The notes: generated from the sequence alone by a model not told the origin. A DNA stretch of 64,000 nucleotides from Cupriavidus sp. D39 (GCF_026627925.1 NZ_JAPNLE010000009.1:496001-560000); one strand, 5' to 3'. Counted from the stretch's first letter, positions 8,475 through 18,303 are shown. Made by a program: numbers and translations.

Positions 8475-9278
8475 TTACTGTGACAGCGCGATCGAGACCG
8501 ATGCCTCGCTCGTCAGCATCAGGAACGCAAGCGTTTCGCGCAGATACAGCCGTACGACCTGATCCGTATGGCTGATATAGCCGATCGACAGATCCTCGCC
8601 AAGGTGCAATGCGTAGTCGCCACCGCGGGTCGACAGCACGCTGCCGCCGCTAATCGCCGGCGCCCAGATGATCTCGCCACTGACGATCTGCTTGATGTGG
8701 TCAACGACCGGATAACCTTGATCGCGCGCCCCAGCGAGCGCGGTGTATGCGTCGGCGCCGAGGAGCACGGAGTAGGGGCCGTCGACGCCCGCGAGCCGCA
8801 ACTCCTCGATCGCACCGCTGATCACGTTCGGATATTCGTTGACGTCGGCTGGCAGCGTGAACTTCGGATTCGACGAGCCTTCGCGGATCCCGACGATGCC
8901 CGCCGCCTGATAGCCGTCGAAGATTGCGCGATCCTCCGCGAACGCGAGCTGCCTCGCCGCTTCCTTTGCTGGCTGCCAGTCGGAGTCGAGCGCGCCGCGC
9001 TCGACGCTGTCGATCGTTTCGCGCTGGAGTTCAAACGGCACGGTCAGCTGAACCAGGGCCTTGACCTCGCGCAACTTCGCGCCGACGCCCTGCAGCGGCG
9101 CCTCGATGTCACGCAGGTGTCCGGTGCCCACGCCGGCCAGTTCCGCGCCTCCGGGGCCGATAAGGTCTATCACGCGCCGTCCAGCCACCGAACGCTTGAA
9201 GGTACGCGCCACTTCCTGTTCAATTTGTGACCATGCGGCACTGGTGATCGGGGCGAGTTCGCGGTGCAGGTTATTCAT
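8475..9278 (-). CDS. Family 1 encapsulin shell protein
   Basis: 267 residues, the usual encapsulin size. MNNLHRELAPITSAAW at the N-terminus and the HK97-fold segments with ATRTFKRSVAGRR-like basic helix, LVQLTVPFEL and GPYSVLLG are typical of linocin/encapsulin proteins. The shell self-assembles into a nanocompartment. Its start overlaps the last eight bases of the DyP peroxidase gene (ATGAATAA). The ribosome site AAAGGAAG lies inside the bases that code for the peroxidase targeting tail. The cargo is the upstream peroxidase. Confidence 0.93.
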   Translation of the reverse strand: MNNLHRELAPITSAAWSQIEQEVARTFKRSVAGRRVIDLIGPGGAELAGVGTGHLRDIEAPLQGVGAKLREVKALVQLTVPFELQRETIDSVERGALDSDWQPAKEAARQLAFAEDRAIFDGYQAAGIVGIREGSSNPKFTLPADVNEYPNVISGAIEELRLAGVDGPYSVLLGADAYTALAGARDQGYPVVDHIKQIVSGEIIWAPAISGGSVLSTRGGDYALHLGEDLSIGYISHTDQVVRLYLRETLAFLMLTSEASVSIALSQ

Positions 9279-10332
9279 ACTGATGGCTTCCTTTGAGCGA
9301 TCCAATATTCAATGAGCCTTGTTGGTGCGACGCGGCCGACGCAGAGGGAGCAGATTGACCAACACTGGCAGCAGGTGCGTCGCGGTCCGCGAGCCCTGCG
9401 AGCAGGTCGGCCGACGGGACGAAGAACAGGCTGCCAGTGACTGCGCTGCTGTAATCGAGCAGCCGGTCGTAATTGCCGGGCGGCCGTCCGACGAACATGT
9501 TCTCCAGCATCTGTTCGATCGGTGCGGGCGAACGGGCGTAGCCGATGAAGTAGGTGCCGAACTCTCCCGCGCCTGGGCGTCCGAACGGCATGTTGTCACG
9601 CAGAATCTTCACTTCTTGTCCATTCTCGACGAGCGTCGTCAGCGAACTGTGCGATGACGAGGGTTTAACCTTTTCGTCCAGTTCGATGTCGGACAGTTTC
9701 TTGCGCCCGATGATGCGTTCCTGCGTTTCGACAGGAAGAGCGTCCCACCCGGCCATGTCGTGCAGATACTTCTGCACGATGACGTAGCTGCCGCCGGCGA
9801 ACTCGGTATCTTCGTCGCCGATCACCGTGAAATCGACCGCCTCGCGTCCGGCCGGATTCTCAGTGCCATCGACAAAGCCGATCATCGCGCGCATGTCGAA
9901 GTTACGAAAGCCGTGCACCTCGTCGACGACCCGGATCGCATCGCCGAGCTTGCCGAGCAGTCGGGTGGCAAGCTCGAAGCAGAGGTCCATCGAATCGGCG
10001 CGGATGTGCAACAGGAGGTCACCCGGGGTCGCGATGGCGACGCGCTTGCCGGTGCCGAACTCCCGAAACGGTTGCAGCGCCGCAGGACGGGGCTCGCCGA
10101 ACAGCCTGTCCCATGCGCCGGAGCCGAAGCCGCAGACACAGGACAGATTGCCGGCCGGCACGCGCTGACCGACCCCGCGCACGACTGCGGCGACGTCGCC
10201 ACACCACGCGCGGACGGTGTCGGCGTGGCCGTCACCCTCGGTGAGCGTCGCAACGATGAATATCGCGCTGCGGGTGACTGTGCTGGAAACGGCTTGCGGT
10301 TCGGGGACAGGTGTAGGCATCGGATTTTGCAT
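9271..10332 (-). CDS. Dye-decolorizing peroxidase (DyP), encapsulin cargo
   Basis: 353 residues. The DyP signature GFVDGTENP (distal Asp) is near residue 150, the haem pocket continues through VHGFRNFD and ILRDNMPFG (distal Arg), and the fold is full length. The C-terminus ends in a disordered linker and the encapsulation peptide GSLNIGSLKGS, which docks the enzyme inside encapsulin shells. It is the first gene of a two-gene operon with the shell gene. Start 10332 (MQNPMPTP) was chosen over 10320; neither has a strong ribosome site. It acts in peroxide or oxidative-stress handling. Confidence 0.93.
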   Translation of the reverse strand: MQNPMPTPVPEPQAVSSTVTRSAIFIVATLTEGDGHADTVRAWCGDVAAVVRGVGQRVPAGNLSCVCGFGSGAWDRLFGEPRPAALQPFREFGTGKRVAIATPGDLLLHIRADSMDLCFELATRLLGKLGDAIRVVDEVHGFRNFDMRAMIGFVDGTENPAGREAVDFTVIGDEDTEFAGGSYVIVQKYLHDMAGWDALPVETQERIIGRKKLSDIELDEKVKPSSSHSSLTTLVENGQEVKILRDNMPFGRPGAGEFGTYFIGYARSPAPIEQMLENMFVGRPPGNYDRLLDYSSAVTGSLFFVPSADLLAGLADRDAPAASVGQSAPSASAASHQQGSLNIGSLKGSHQYE

Positions 10333-10389
10333 GTCGTATAAACCGATACAGTTTGCGGGCAAACGGAAGAGAATTCCACACATAAGAGT

Positions 10390-10402
10390 ACACGAGTCGT
10401 GT
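10390..10402. promoter_or_regulatory. Palindrome upstream of the encapsulin operon
   Basis: ACACGA-G-TCGTGT, a perfect 6-1-6 inverted repeat, lies 58 bases upstream of the DyP start. It could be an operator for a stress regulator. No named consensus is claimed. Confidence 0.4.
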
Positions 10403-10967
10403 GATTCCTCTGATTTTTCATTTCTTCCCGCGCAAGCGGTATCAGTCTCAGTTGGATGCTGTGCTGGCTGAAGGGCAGCGACGCGGGAAGGATTCTGTCC
10501 GATTGGATTGGTTGAGTACCTGCGCGCGAAGGAGCGGGTTGGAGTGCTTCGGCGCAAAAATATGTCAGAAATGAGACCGCGGAAATGGCTGCGGGCGCCA
10601 TCGTCAACGATTCCACATAGGATTGCGATAGTGATTTTTGCCACACTTCTTTGTCTTGTAGCCTTGCCTATGGCGCAAAAGCAATCGATGCCGCGAGAGG
10701 CGTTGGTAAAGGCTTTGCGCTCCGCAGCAGGAAATATGCCCAGGGTTGCCATGAGACGTCCTCGACGTGGCTAACCAGCGAGCATCCGGATAGCGACACC
10801 AATTTGTTGCACCTTCCTAGTAGCGGCATATTCCGCCCAGGGATCAACGTGGCCGGCGGCTTCCACGAACTGCAGGGCTGTCTGGAACGTCCAATGGTCG
10901 CCCACCGACTGAACCTCCAGTTCCTCCGAGGATGCCGGCGTCGTGGGCCTCGTTTCTTCTTGCTTTC
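10403..10967. other. Long intergenic region with an unrecognised coding remnant
   Basis: Between the encapsulin operon and the catabolic block no full gene is supported. On the minus strand, 10771-10985 holds an open frame of about 70 codons ending in TAG that reads like real protein (GDHWTFQTALQFVEAAGHVD and RKVQQIGVAIRMLAG) but has no ATG and is closed upstream by TAA. I do not recognise it; it looks like the 3' end of a lost gene. A poor match to the block's operator, GCAATCGATGCC, is at 10681. Confidence 0.35.
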
Positions 10968-11077
10968 TGCAATCGATTGCATTAGATTAGGAATCGAAAG
11001 CGATAGCCCAGTGCAGACTTCACATGACTGCTTGCCCTCGCTGGAGATCCCATCATCAAAATATGCAATCGATTGTA
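10968..11077. promoter_or_regulatory. Two LacI-type operators before the aldehyde dehydrogenase
   Basis: TGCAATCGATTGCA at 10968-10981 is a perfect 14-bp palindrome; TGCAATCGATTGTA at 11064-11077 matches 13 of 14 and overlaps the region of the ribosome site (AAGGAG). The central CG and spacing resemble operators of the LacI/GalR/PurR family. The same motif recurs through the block to 29042. Confidence 0.8.
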
Positions 11078-11090
11078 AGGAGTGTGCCAC

Positions 11091-12599
11091 ATGGCCGAAG
11101 CTACGCAAGACAGATCGAACCTGAATCGCCCGTACTGGGGAGCCATTCTTGGCGGCAACGTCGTCGAGGCTGGCGGTGACCAGGAGTTCTTCATAGTCGA
11201 GGAAGCAGCGACTGCCAAGCCACTGGGCCGCGTGGTGTCCGCGGACGAAGCGCTCGTAGGTCGCGTGGTGGCGGATTCGCGACAAGCTTACGAAAATGAC
11301 TGGCGCCGGCGTTCGCCGCGCGAGCGCGCGCAGTTGTTGCACCAGGTTGCTTCGAAAATTCGCGAGCACGCTGACGAACTTGCCGAACTCGAGGCACGCG
11401 AAGTCGGCAAGCCAAAGCGCGATGCACTCCGCTTTGATGTCTCTTATTGCCATGCCTGTTTCGACTATTTCGCGGGCCTGGCCGATACGCTCCATGGCGA
11501 AATCCTTGACCAGGGTGCGATTGAAGCGCGCGTACTATTTGAACCGTATGGCGTGGTCGCAGCCATCCTTCCGTTCAATTGGCCACCGATTCACTTTGCG
11601 AAGAAGTCTGCACCGGCACTGGCTGCGGGAAATACCGTCGTCGTGAAGCCGGGTGAACAGGCGCCACTCACCGTGATGCGACTGGTCGAACTGGCCAATC
11701 AAGTGCTGCCCCCAGGCGTGCTAAACGTCGTTCCAGGCATCAAGGCCGGGCCCGCTCTGGCGTCGCATCCCAAGGTGGAGCGCATCAGCTTTACAGGTGC
11801 AACCGCAACGGGCCGCCGCGTTCTGCATAGCGCGGCGGAGAACATCACTTACGCGACCATGGAGCTTGGTGGCAAGAATGCGCTCCTCATTCTGGAGGAT
11901 GCGGACATGGAGGTGGCCCTGAATGTCGCGCTCGAGGGCATGTTCTACAATCAAGGCGAAGCGTGCACGTCGACGGCGCGCATTCTCGTCCATGAATCCC
12001 GATACGCGGAGTTCGAGACCAAGTTTGCTCGGGCCACCGAGAAACTCGTTGTCGGCAACGGACTGGATGCGAGGACGGACATCGGTCCAATGGTCGACGG
12101 CAAGCAGCGCGATCGCGTGATGGGGTATATCGATATTGCCCTGCGCGAAGGCGCACGGCTCGTCACGCAAGGTACGTTGCCGACCGATTCACAGTATGAG
12201 CACGGCTACTGGGTTCCACCCACCGTCCTTGGCGATATCGTGCCGACGATGACGGTCGCCCAGGAAGAGATCTTTGGGCCTGTTGCATGCCTGATGCGCT
12301 TCAAGACCGAGGATGAAGCCATCGACATTGCAAATGGTACGGCCTATGGGCTGACCGCCGCGATTGTTACGACAGACGAGGATCGTGCATGGAAGCTCGC
12401 GCGTCGCCTCGAAGCCGGCATGATCTTCGTTAACAACTACATGCGCAGGGCTTTCCTTGGATCGCCATTCGGCGGCGTGAAAGGAAGCGGGTATGGTCGT
12501 GAAAACGCGACCGAAACGCTAAAGGAGTTTGTACGCTCCAAGAATGTTCGTTTCCCGTCCGGCAAGACGCCGATTCCGACGTGGCCGCCTAAAGACTAA
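11091..12599 (+). CDS. NAD(P)-dependent aldehyde dehydrogenase
   Basis: 502 residues, full length. NAD-binding motif FTGATATGR near residue 228, catalytic Glu in MELGGKNALL near 260, catalytic Cys in NQGEACTST near 294, and the late motif EEIFGPVACL near 395. Related to benzaldehyde/vanillin-type and other aromatic or short-chain ALDHs. It oxidises an aldehyde intermediate to its acid. It is the first gene of a forward group with an amidohydrolase, and two LacI-type operators lie directly upstream. Start MAEATQ at 11091 follows AAGGAG at about 10 bases. Confidence 0.9.
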   Translation: MAEATQDRSNLNRPYWGAILGGNVVEAGGDQEFFIVEEAATAKPLGRVVSADEALVGRVVADSRQAYENDWRRRSPRERAQLLHQVASKIREHADELAELEAREVGKPKRDALRFDVSYCHACFDYFAGLADTLHGEILDQGAIEARVLFEPYGVVAAILPFNWPPIHFAKKSAPALAAGNTVVVKPGEQAPLTVMRLVELANQVLPPGVLNVVPGIKAGPALASHPKVERISFTGATATGRRVLHSAAENITYATMELGGKNALLILEDADMEVALNVALEGMFYNQGEACTSTARILVHESRYAEFETKFARATEKLVVGNGLDARTDIGPMVDGKQRDRVMGYIDIALREGARLVTQGTLPTDSQYEHGYWVPPTVLGDIVPTMTVAQEEIFGPVACLMRFKTEDEAIDIANGTAYGLTAAIVTTDEDRAWKLARRLEAGMIFVNNYMRRAFLGSPFGGVKGSGYGRENATETLKEFVRSKNVRFPSGKTPIPTWPPKD

Positions 12600-12698
12600 G
12601 CCGCCTGCCAGCGGATGACTGATGTATTGAATGCCGGGGTCGCTCCTGGAGACAAACGCGACACCGGTGTCCGGACAAATACACCACGGAACACACCA

Positions 12699-14181
12699 AT
12701 GAAGAAGATTCTCATTCAGAATGGGTACGTCGTAACCGTTAACGGAAGGCGCGAAGTTTTCGAGCGTGGCGCGGTTGCGATCGAAGGCAAGCGAATAGCT
12801 GGCGTCTACGCAAAAGAAAATACGCCGACCGGCGAGTTTGACGAAATCATCGATGCCAGCGGCTGCCTGGTCATTCCTGGCCTTATCAATCTGCATCAGC
12901 ATCCGTGGTATTCGATGTTCAAAGGGATCGCGGACGGACTGCTGCTCGAGGACTGGATCAGCGACCTGGTCTTTCCGCTCGTCCGACATCTGTCAGAAGA
13001 CGCGATGCGGCTCAGTGGCTACCAATGCGCCCTCGAGATGCTCGCCACTGGCACGACGACTTCATTCAACCACTCCGTATCGGTAAGCAACGACGCGATC
13101 GTCAAAGCGAGCGTCGAATCCCAGGCCGAAGTCGGTATCCGTCAATTCTTTGGCAAGGAACTGCGATGCCGTAACAGCCGGTTCCTCGACCATCCGCTTT
13201 CGCTGGATGAGTCGTTGGCTGCTGCTGAAGAAGATATCCGTCGCTGGGATGGCAAGCAGGATGGTTTGATCCGCATGGGCATGGTCATCGAGGCCAATGC
13301 CCATTGGACTTCATCTGGCATGAGCACGGAAGAGCTCATCATTCGGGGCACGGAACTGGCGCGAAAGCTGAACGTTCGCATCAGCAGCCACATTGCGGCA
13401 GGTACGTTCTCCACGGAAAAGGGGTTCCTGAAGCATCTGCGTGAAACCGGCCGTACGGACGTGCGCTACCTCATGCAGCTTGGTGTCCTGGACGAGCAAT
13501 GGATGTTGATTCATGGCATCCACTGCACCGAGCTGGATCTCGAGCACATGGCGCATGTGGGTGCCGGCCTCGTACTACACACCCACCAGCGAAGCAATGC
13601 GCGGTGGCGGCATTGCGCCCGCGGCAAATGCGCTGCGGGCGGGGGTGGCGACGGCTCTTGGCACCGATGGCGCCATGGTCGATTACACGAACGACATGCT
13701 CGAACAGGTTAAGGCATGCGTGCTTTTTCAACACCAGCGTCATCTGGACCCGACACGCATGCCGTTTGAGCGTGCATTGGAAATGGCAACCATCAACGGT
13801 GCACGTGTCCTCGGCGTCGCAGACGAACTGGGTTCGCTCGACGCGGGAAAGGTGGCCGATATCGCGGTCTTCGACATGCGCGGCCCTCACGTCGGATCAC
13901 TTCAACGCCCACTATCCGCATTTCTCGGTGCCGGTAAGGGAACGGATGCAAAGTATGTCGTGGTCAATGGCGATATCGTCTATCGCGAAGGGGAGTTCAC
14001 GAAGTTCAGGGAGCGCAAGGAAGTGCTGCGCAACGTCGAACGGCTCGCGGCGGAGATCATCACGAAGGCCGGGCTTGCATCCAGGCTGAATGTCACCTGG
14101 TTGGAGAAAAGTCCTCCACTTTTTCCCCGCGTACCTCGGCCTAACCGGACACCAGCGATTTCAGCGTCATGGCATACGTGA
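12699..14181 (+). pseudogene. Amidohydrolase of the ATZ/TRZ / cytosine-guanine deaminase type, frameshifted
   Basis: Metal-dependent hydrolase that removes amino or similar groups from N-heterocycles or related compounds. Zinc ligands NLHQHPW (HxH, near residue 67), HGIH region and the later TDGAMVDYTND (catalytic Asp) are present. The frame breaks at 13577-13582: the AC run reads ACACAC, and one more AC restores LHTPTSEAMRGGG and a protein of about 494 residues. No second fault is seen, so it is either a two-base slippage mutation or a sequence error. It follows the ALDH by 99 bases and its end overlaps the DoxX-like gene. Confidence 0.82.
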
Positions 14182-14489
14182 AATTCATTCTCGCCTTCGC
14201 CTTCCTCTCGGCTGCGGTCGTCAACCTGGCAGGTCCAAAGGCCATCCGCGCCGAGTTCGCCAAATGGGGTTACCCGGATTGGTTCAGAGTAGCAATTTCG
14301 GCCGTCGAACTCGGCGGAGTGATTTTGCTTTGCATCACCGGAGCAGAGTGGATAGGGGCATCCATTCTGCTGGTCGTCACGCTGGGAATTTTGATGTCGT
14401 TCACCAGATCGAGAGAATGGATGCGAATGCAGTATCCGTTTGTGTTGTTCCTCCTTCTGGCGGCAGTTCTCCAGCAACCCCACGCTTGA
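14169..14489 (+). CDS. DoxX-like small membrane protein
   Basis: 106 residues with four predicted membrane segments and the DoxX-like pattern (AAVVNLAGPKAIRAEFAKWG near residues 15-35; VELGGVILLC next). Members of this family sit in the cytoplasmic membrane and often accompany oxidoreductase clusters; their biochemical role is poorly defined. It overlaps the end of the amidohydrolase frame by 13 bases, so it is likely co-transcribed with ALDH and amidohydrolase. Confidence 0.75.
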   Translation: MAYVKFILAFAFLSAAVVNLAGPKAIRAEFAKWGYPDWFRVAISAVELGGVILLCITGAEWIGASILLVVTLGILMSFTRSREWMRMQYPFVLFLLLAAVLQQPHA

Positions 14490-14560
14490 TGTCTTCGAGC
14501 GCCAAGGCGACGCCGAACTCGTCATGAAAATATGTCGGCGGTGGTAAACCCTCATCATCT

Positions 14561-14578
14561 TATGCAATCGATTGCATA
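14561..14578. promoter_or_regulatory. LacI-type operator before the MFS transporter
   Basis: TATGCAATCGATTGCATA is a perfect 18-bp palindrome, the best copy of the block's shared operator. It lies 72 bases upstream of the transporter start. Confidence 0.8.
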
Positions 14579-14649
14579 TATGATGACATCATCCGCTCCC
14601 TGATGAAGTTGTTATTGTCAGAAACACCCCGTTGCAACAGGAATTTGCG

Positions 14650-16025
14650 ATGCTCTTCCGACCCATTAACGTCAGAACATTGATCAACGAACGACCGATG
14701 TCGCGGTTCCAGATCCGGACACTGGTCCTGTGTTTTCTCGTCCTGGTGACAGACGGATACGACACGGTCGTTCTCGGATTTATTGGCCCCTCGCTTAAGT
14801 CCCACTTTGGAGCAAGTCCGGCGCAACTCGCCCCCGTGTTTGGCGCCGGCTTCTTTGGTTTGGCGGTGGGGTCATTTCTATTCGGACCTTTGGCCGACCG
14901 CTTCGGAAGAAAGGCGGTGCTGTTGACAACCGTCGTCATGTTCGGGCTTCTGAGCTTGGTATCGGCGTGGGCGCCTTCGCTCGAAATACTGATTGTCCTT
15001 CGGTTCCTCACCGGATTGGGACTCGGCGGTGCGATGCCCAACGCCTACACACTGGCCGTGGAGTACTGCCCCGATCGTTTGCGATCGACGCTCGTGGCGC
15101 CGCTAGGCTGCGGAATCTCGGCGGGTGGGGTGCTGGGTGGCTTGATTGCGCCGCATATGATCAGCGCTTTTGGCTGGCAGTCCATGCTGGTCCTCGGCGG
15201 CGCATTGCCGATGCTCGTCGCCCTCATCCTTTGGGGGGGCTACCCGAATCGGTGCGTTACCTGGTTGCGAAAGGCCGCCAGGACGAGGCTCATGCGATTG
15301 TCAAACACATCGATCCGGCCGTTCCGAGGGAAAGGGCACTCGTTCTTGACGAGGATGCCGCCAAGGGGTTCCCGGTTTCCCAACTGCTGCATCCGAGCCT
15401 TCGGGGCGGAACGCTGCTCCTGTGGGTCACGGCATTCATGGCATTGCTCGTTGTCTACTTTCTGGGCAACTGGTTGACCATGCTCGTTCAGGAGGCCGGT
15501 GTGCCGTTCAGCCAGGCGTCGCGGATGACCGCGCTCTACCTGACCGGCAATGCGCTTGGTGCGGTCCTGCTGGGCTTCCTGATGGACCGGATGAACCCGC
15601 AGTATGTCGTGGCAAGCGCGTTCCTGTGCGCCGCCATTAGTCTTGCTTCGCTCGGCCATCTGGCAGGCGTGCCGGCCATTGCCGTGGTTGCGCTGCTGAT
15701 CACGGGCGTTGGCACCGGCGGCGCCATGACCGGCACGAGTATCCTGTCGGCAGGCTTCTATCCCACCGTTTCGCGCGCCACCGGTGTGGCGTGGACGCTG
15801 GGCATGGGGCGCGTGGGCTCGATTGTGGGTTCGATGGTGGGCGGCGCAATGCTGGCAGCCCACTGGGCGCCAACTCTGATGTTTGTGGTCGTCGCGGTGC
15901 CAATTGCGGTGGCGTCAGTCAGCGTCTATAGCCTGGGGATCTTTCGCCGTCGCCATGCGCAACGGCCATTGCCGCCATCGACGCGAGAAGGCGCTTCAGG
16001 TCATGAGTCGGCATCCGAAGCATGA
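14650..16025 (+). pseudogene. MFS transporter, aromatic acid:H+ symporter (AAHS) type, frameshifted in a G7 run
   Basis: Inner-membrane uptake permease. The first frame gives the N-terminal half with TDGYDTVVLGFIGP (AAHS TM1 signature, DGxD) and GPLADRFGRK (MFS motif A); the second frame gives LPESVRYL and six more membrane segments. The break is at GGGGGGG, 15233-15239: one more G gives a 458-residue protein, the family's normal size. Everything else is intact, so the gene may well be functional and the run under-called. Start 14650 (MLFRPINVRTLI) fits the family N-terminus and has AGGAA upstream. Confidence 0.85.
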
Positions 16026-16034
16026 ATACCTGTT

Positions 16035-16337
16035 TCATCGGAGACGCGACGGGCAGGGGCATCGATGGCCGGAAATCGTCGCTGCCGTCAGCCTACCGCA
16101 GGAAAGTTCGAGCGTTTCGATGTCTCGTACGCCAGTGTAGAGGCCGACCTGATGGTCAACCAGCAGCAGGACGGCGTTGTCGTGGGCCAGGCGGTCATAC
16201 AGGTGGGGCGAGTTCATGGTGAGGGGTTCCTGAGGGGACTGGGACGTGGGTGCTGCCGCGGTAGCGGCGCCACTGGCGCCGATCGCAGTAACAGCGATTG
16301 CGGTGTTGGACTGGTTCAAAAACTGGCGGCGGTTCAT
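16035..16337 (-). pseudogene. N-terminal fragment of an isochorismatase-like cysteine hydrolase
   Basis: Reads MNRRQFLNQSN with a twin-arginine-like leader (RRQFL, then an Ala-rich stretch), then LAHDNAVLLLVDHQVGLYTG, which is the start of the isochorismatase fold with its catalytic Asp (VDHQ). Similarity stops after DIETLEL near 16103; the remaining 23 codons are unrelated, so the rest of the gene has been lost. It is divergent from the LysR gene at 16487, its probable former regulator. Confidence 0.7.
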
Positions 16338-16486
16338 TTTTGGCTCCTGGATCGCGTATCGGGGTGGAACGAAATCTAGTGTTGAGACAAACCGATAGAA
16401 ATCCGGCCAAAGGGAAACAATCGTCCATCAAGTGGGACAATCCGCCGGCGCGTCGCGCCGCTACCATCAAGCACCTGGGTCCAGCG

Positions 16487-17392
16487 ATGCTCGATCTGAA
16501 CGACGTCTACTACTACGCCAAGGTGGTCGAGCACCGCGGTATCACGGCTGCGGCGCTGGCACTCGACAAGCCAAAATCCAGCATCAGCCGGCGCATCCTT
16601 GCGCTGGAGGCGTCGCTGGGCGCGCGCCTGATCCAGCGAACGTCGCGGAAGTTTGTTGTGACCGAAATTGGCGCCGAGTTTCATCGTCACGCCCTTGCCA
16701 TGCTGATTGAGGCCGAGGCGGCGGAAAGCGTCGTGCGGTATCGCATGGCCGAGCCGAGTGGCACCATTCGATTCACTTGTTCGGTCGCCTTCGCCCAGTT
16801 GGCTCTGGCCGAACTTATGCCGCAGTTCATTGCGACCTATCCGCACGTACGCGTTGTGCAGCACGCGACGAATCGCCAGGTAGATCCAGTGCAGGAGAAC
16901 TTCGACATCTGCGTGCGCGCACATGCCGAGCCGCTACCCAGTTCGTCGCTAGTCCAGCGTCACTTGGCTCACATTCCCTGGTATTTGTTCGCAGACCCAG
17001 GATATCTCGCGCGCAAGGGCATGCCCGGTGAGCCAAATGAACTCTGTGGGCATCACGGAGTTGCGCTCGGCGGTGCCCAGGAAAGCCACTCGTGGCGGCT
17101 AAGCCGAGTATGTGATCCCGATACTGTTGCCGTTCCCTTCACGCCGAGCCTTCTGAGCGACGACATGGTGACGCTGAAGGCGGCCGCTTGCGCAGGCCTG
17201 GGTATCGTTGCACTTCCCGGTTATGCAGGGCGCGGCGAGGTCGAGCGGGGGCATCTGGTTCGTGTCTTGCCTCAGTGGACCGCGGGAGTCGCCACATTGA
17301 GCTTGCTGATGCCTTCGCGCCGTGGTCTGCTTCCTTCCGTGCGTGCGTTCAGCGAGTTTCTGTCGGCGTACGTGCCCGCAGCCGTTCAATGA
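16487..17392 (+). CDS. LysR-type transcriptional regulator
   Basis: 301 residues. HTH at residues 15-45 (ITAAALALDKPKSSISRRI), linker, and a LysR substrate domain with FDICVRA, GLGIVALPGY and LVRVLPQW motifs, resembling the DsdC/AphB-like group. The open frame continues upstream to 16298, but MLDLNDVYYYAK is the usual start. Divergent from the truncated cysteine hydrolase. No copy of the block's LacI operator is seen at its promoter. Confidence 0.85.
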   Translation: MLDLNDVYYYAKVVEHRGITAAALALDKPKSSISRRILALEASLGARLIQRTSRKFVVTEIGAEFHRHALAMLIEAEAAESVVRYRMAEPSGTIRFTCSVAFAQLALAELMPQFIATYPHVRVVQHATNRQVDPVQENFDICVRAHAEPLPSSSLVQRHLAHIPWYLFADPGYLARKGMPGEPNELCGHHGVALGGAQESHSWRLSRVCDPDTVAVPFTPSLLSDDMVTLKAAACAGLGIVALPGYAGRGEVERGHLVRVLPQWTAGVATLSLLMPSRRGLLPSVRAFSEFLSAYVPAAVQ

Positions 17393-17477
17393 GTTGTGTC
17401 CAACCGAGGATCCGGCGCAATTGCGCAATGGCGGTCAGCCAGCACCTCCCATCGTGCCGTCCGCCAATGGCTTTCCA

Positions 17478-17735
17478 ATGCTCGACAAGACGAAGTTCGC
17501 CGCATCTTTCGCGGGTGACGTGAAGGCCGACCGGGCTTCCTTCCTCGCGAATGCGCAGGTACCGTGGGGCGTCGACGCTTGGACGGGTGAAATCACATCG
17601 GCAGCGTGGCGGCAGAAGCCGAGCTGGTATCCGGTTGAGAAGGACGACAAGATGATTCCGCCTGACGTGCAGCGCGCGATGTCCAAACGTGCCGGTGCTA
17701 CGGTAGTGGAATCGCAGGGCAGTCATGGCGGCCGT
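17478..17735 (+). pseudogene. C-terminal fragment of an alpha/beta hydrolase
   Basis: About 85 codons matching the end of esterase/chloroperoxidase-like alpha/beta hydrolases: SAAWRQKPSWYPVEKDD, then DKMIPPDVQRAMSKRAGA (the acid residue region) and SQGSH (catalytic His). The nucleophile half is missing and the frame runs into unrelated sequence after GSH. A gene remnant. Confidence 0.65.
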
Positions 17736-17799
17736 GGGCCTTTGCAACCGACCGCACCCTCGCTGGCGCGACTCGAAGGGGAGATCGGTCGGCAACCTC

Positions 17800-18303
17800 G
17801 GGTAACCGAAGGCGGTAGTGCGCTCGATCCGCTGGCATACGAAATCGATGAATGAGCGAACCTTGGGGGATACCGTCCTATGCTGAGGGAACACGGCATG
17901 AATGTCGTGGTTGCCGCGGCTCCACTGCGGTAGCACGTGCACCAGCGCGCCTGATTCGAGATCGGCCCGACAAAGATAGTCGGGAAGGCAACCGATGCCG
18001 GCGCCACTCAGTACTACGGTGCGGACGGTACCAGTATCGTTAGCGGAGAAAAGCATGTCGCCGTGGACAGTCTCCACTTCCGCGCCCTTATGCATGCGCC
18101 ATTCTATTTTGCTCGCGCCGCAGTCCAGTAACTTGTGCCGGGCCAGGTCTGCCGGTATTTCCGGCGTGCCATTGGCCTGGAGATAGGATGGTGCTGCAAC
18201 CAACTTCAAGGCCACGGCTGCCAACCGCCGTGCCGCGAGCCCGCTATCTTTCAACGTGCCTGTACGGATGACGACATCAATGTCTTCGCCCATTGGTTCA
18301 GCG
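17800..18303 (-). pseudogene. C-terminal fragment of a LysR-type regulator
   Basis: The minus frame reads GEDIDVVIRTGTLKDSGLAA, APSYLQANG, GAGIGCLPDYL and LVHVLPQW: the effector domain of a LysR protein. The DNA-binding half is absent; upstream the frame runs into the porin promoter. Together with the neighbours at 16035 and 17478 this marks a zone of gene decay. Confidence 0.7.

Noticed and set aside
10508..10774. Small plus-strand open frame with a hydrophobic stretch
   Set aside because: No ribosome site, no family, and the hydrophobic run is short; it overlaps another remnant on the opposite strand.
17349..17799. Full LysR gene continuing through 17349-18446 on the minus strand
   Set aside because: Only the effector domain part is LysR-like; the 3' portion lies opposite the hydrolase fragment and has no homology, and the HTH is missing.
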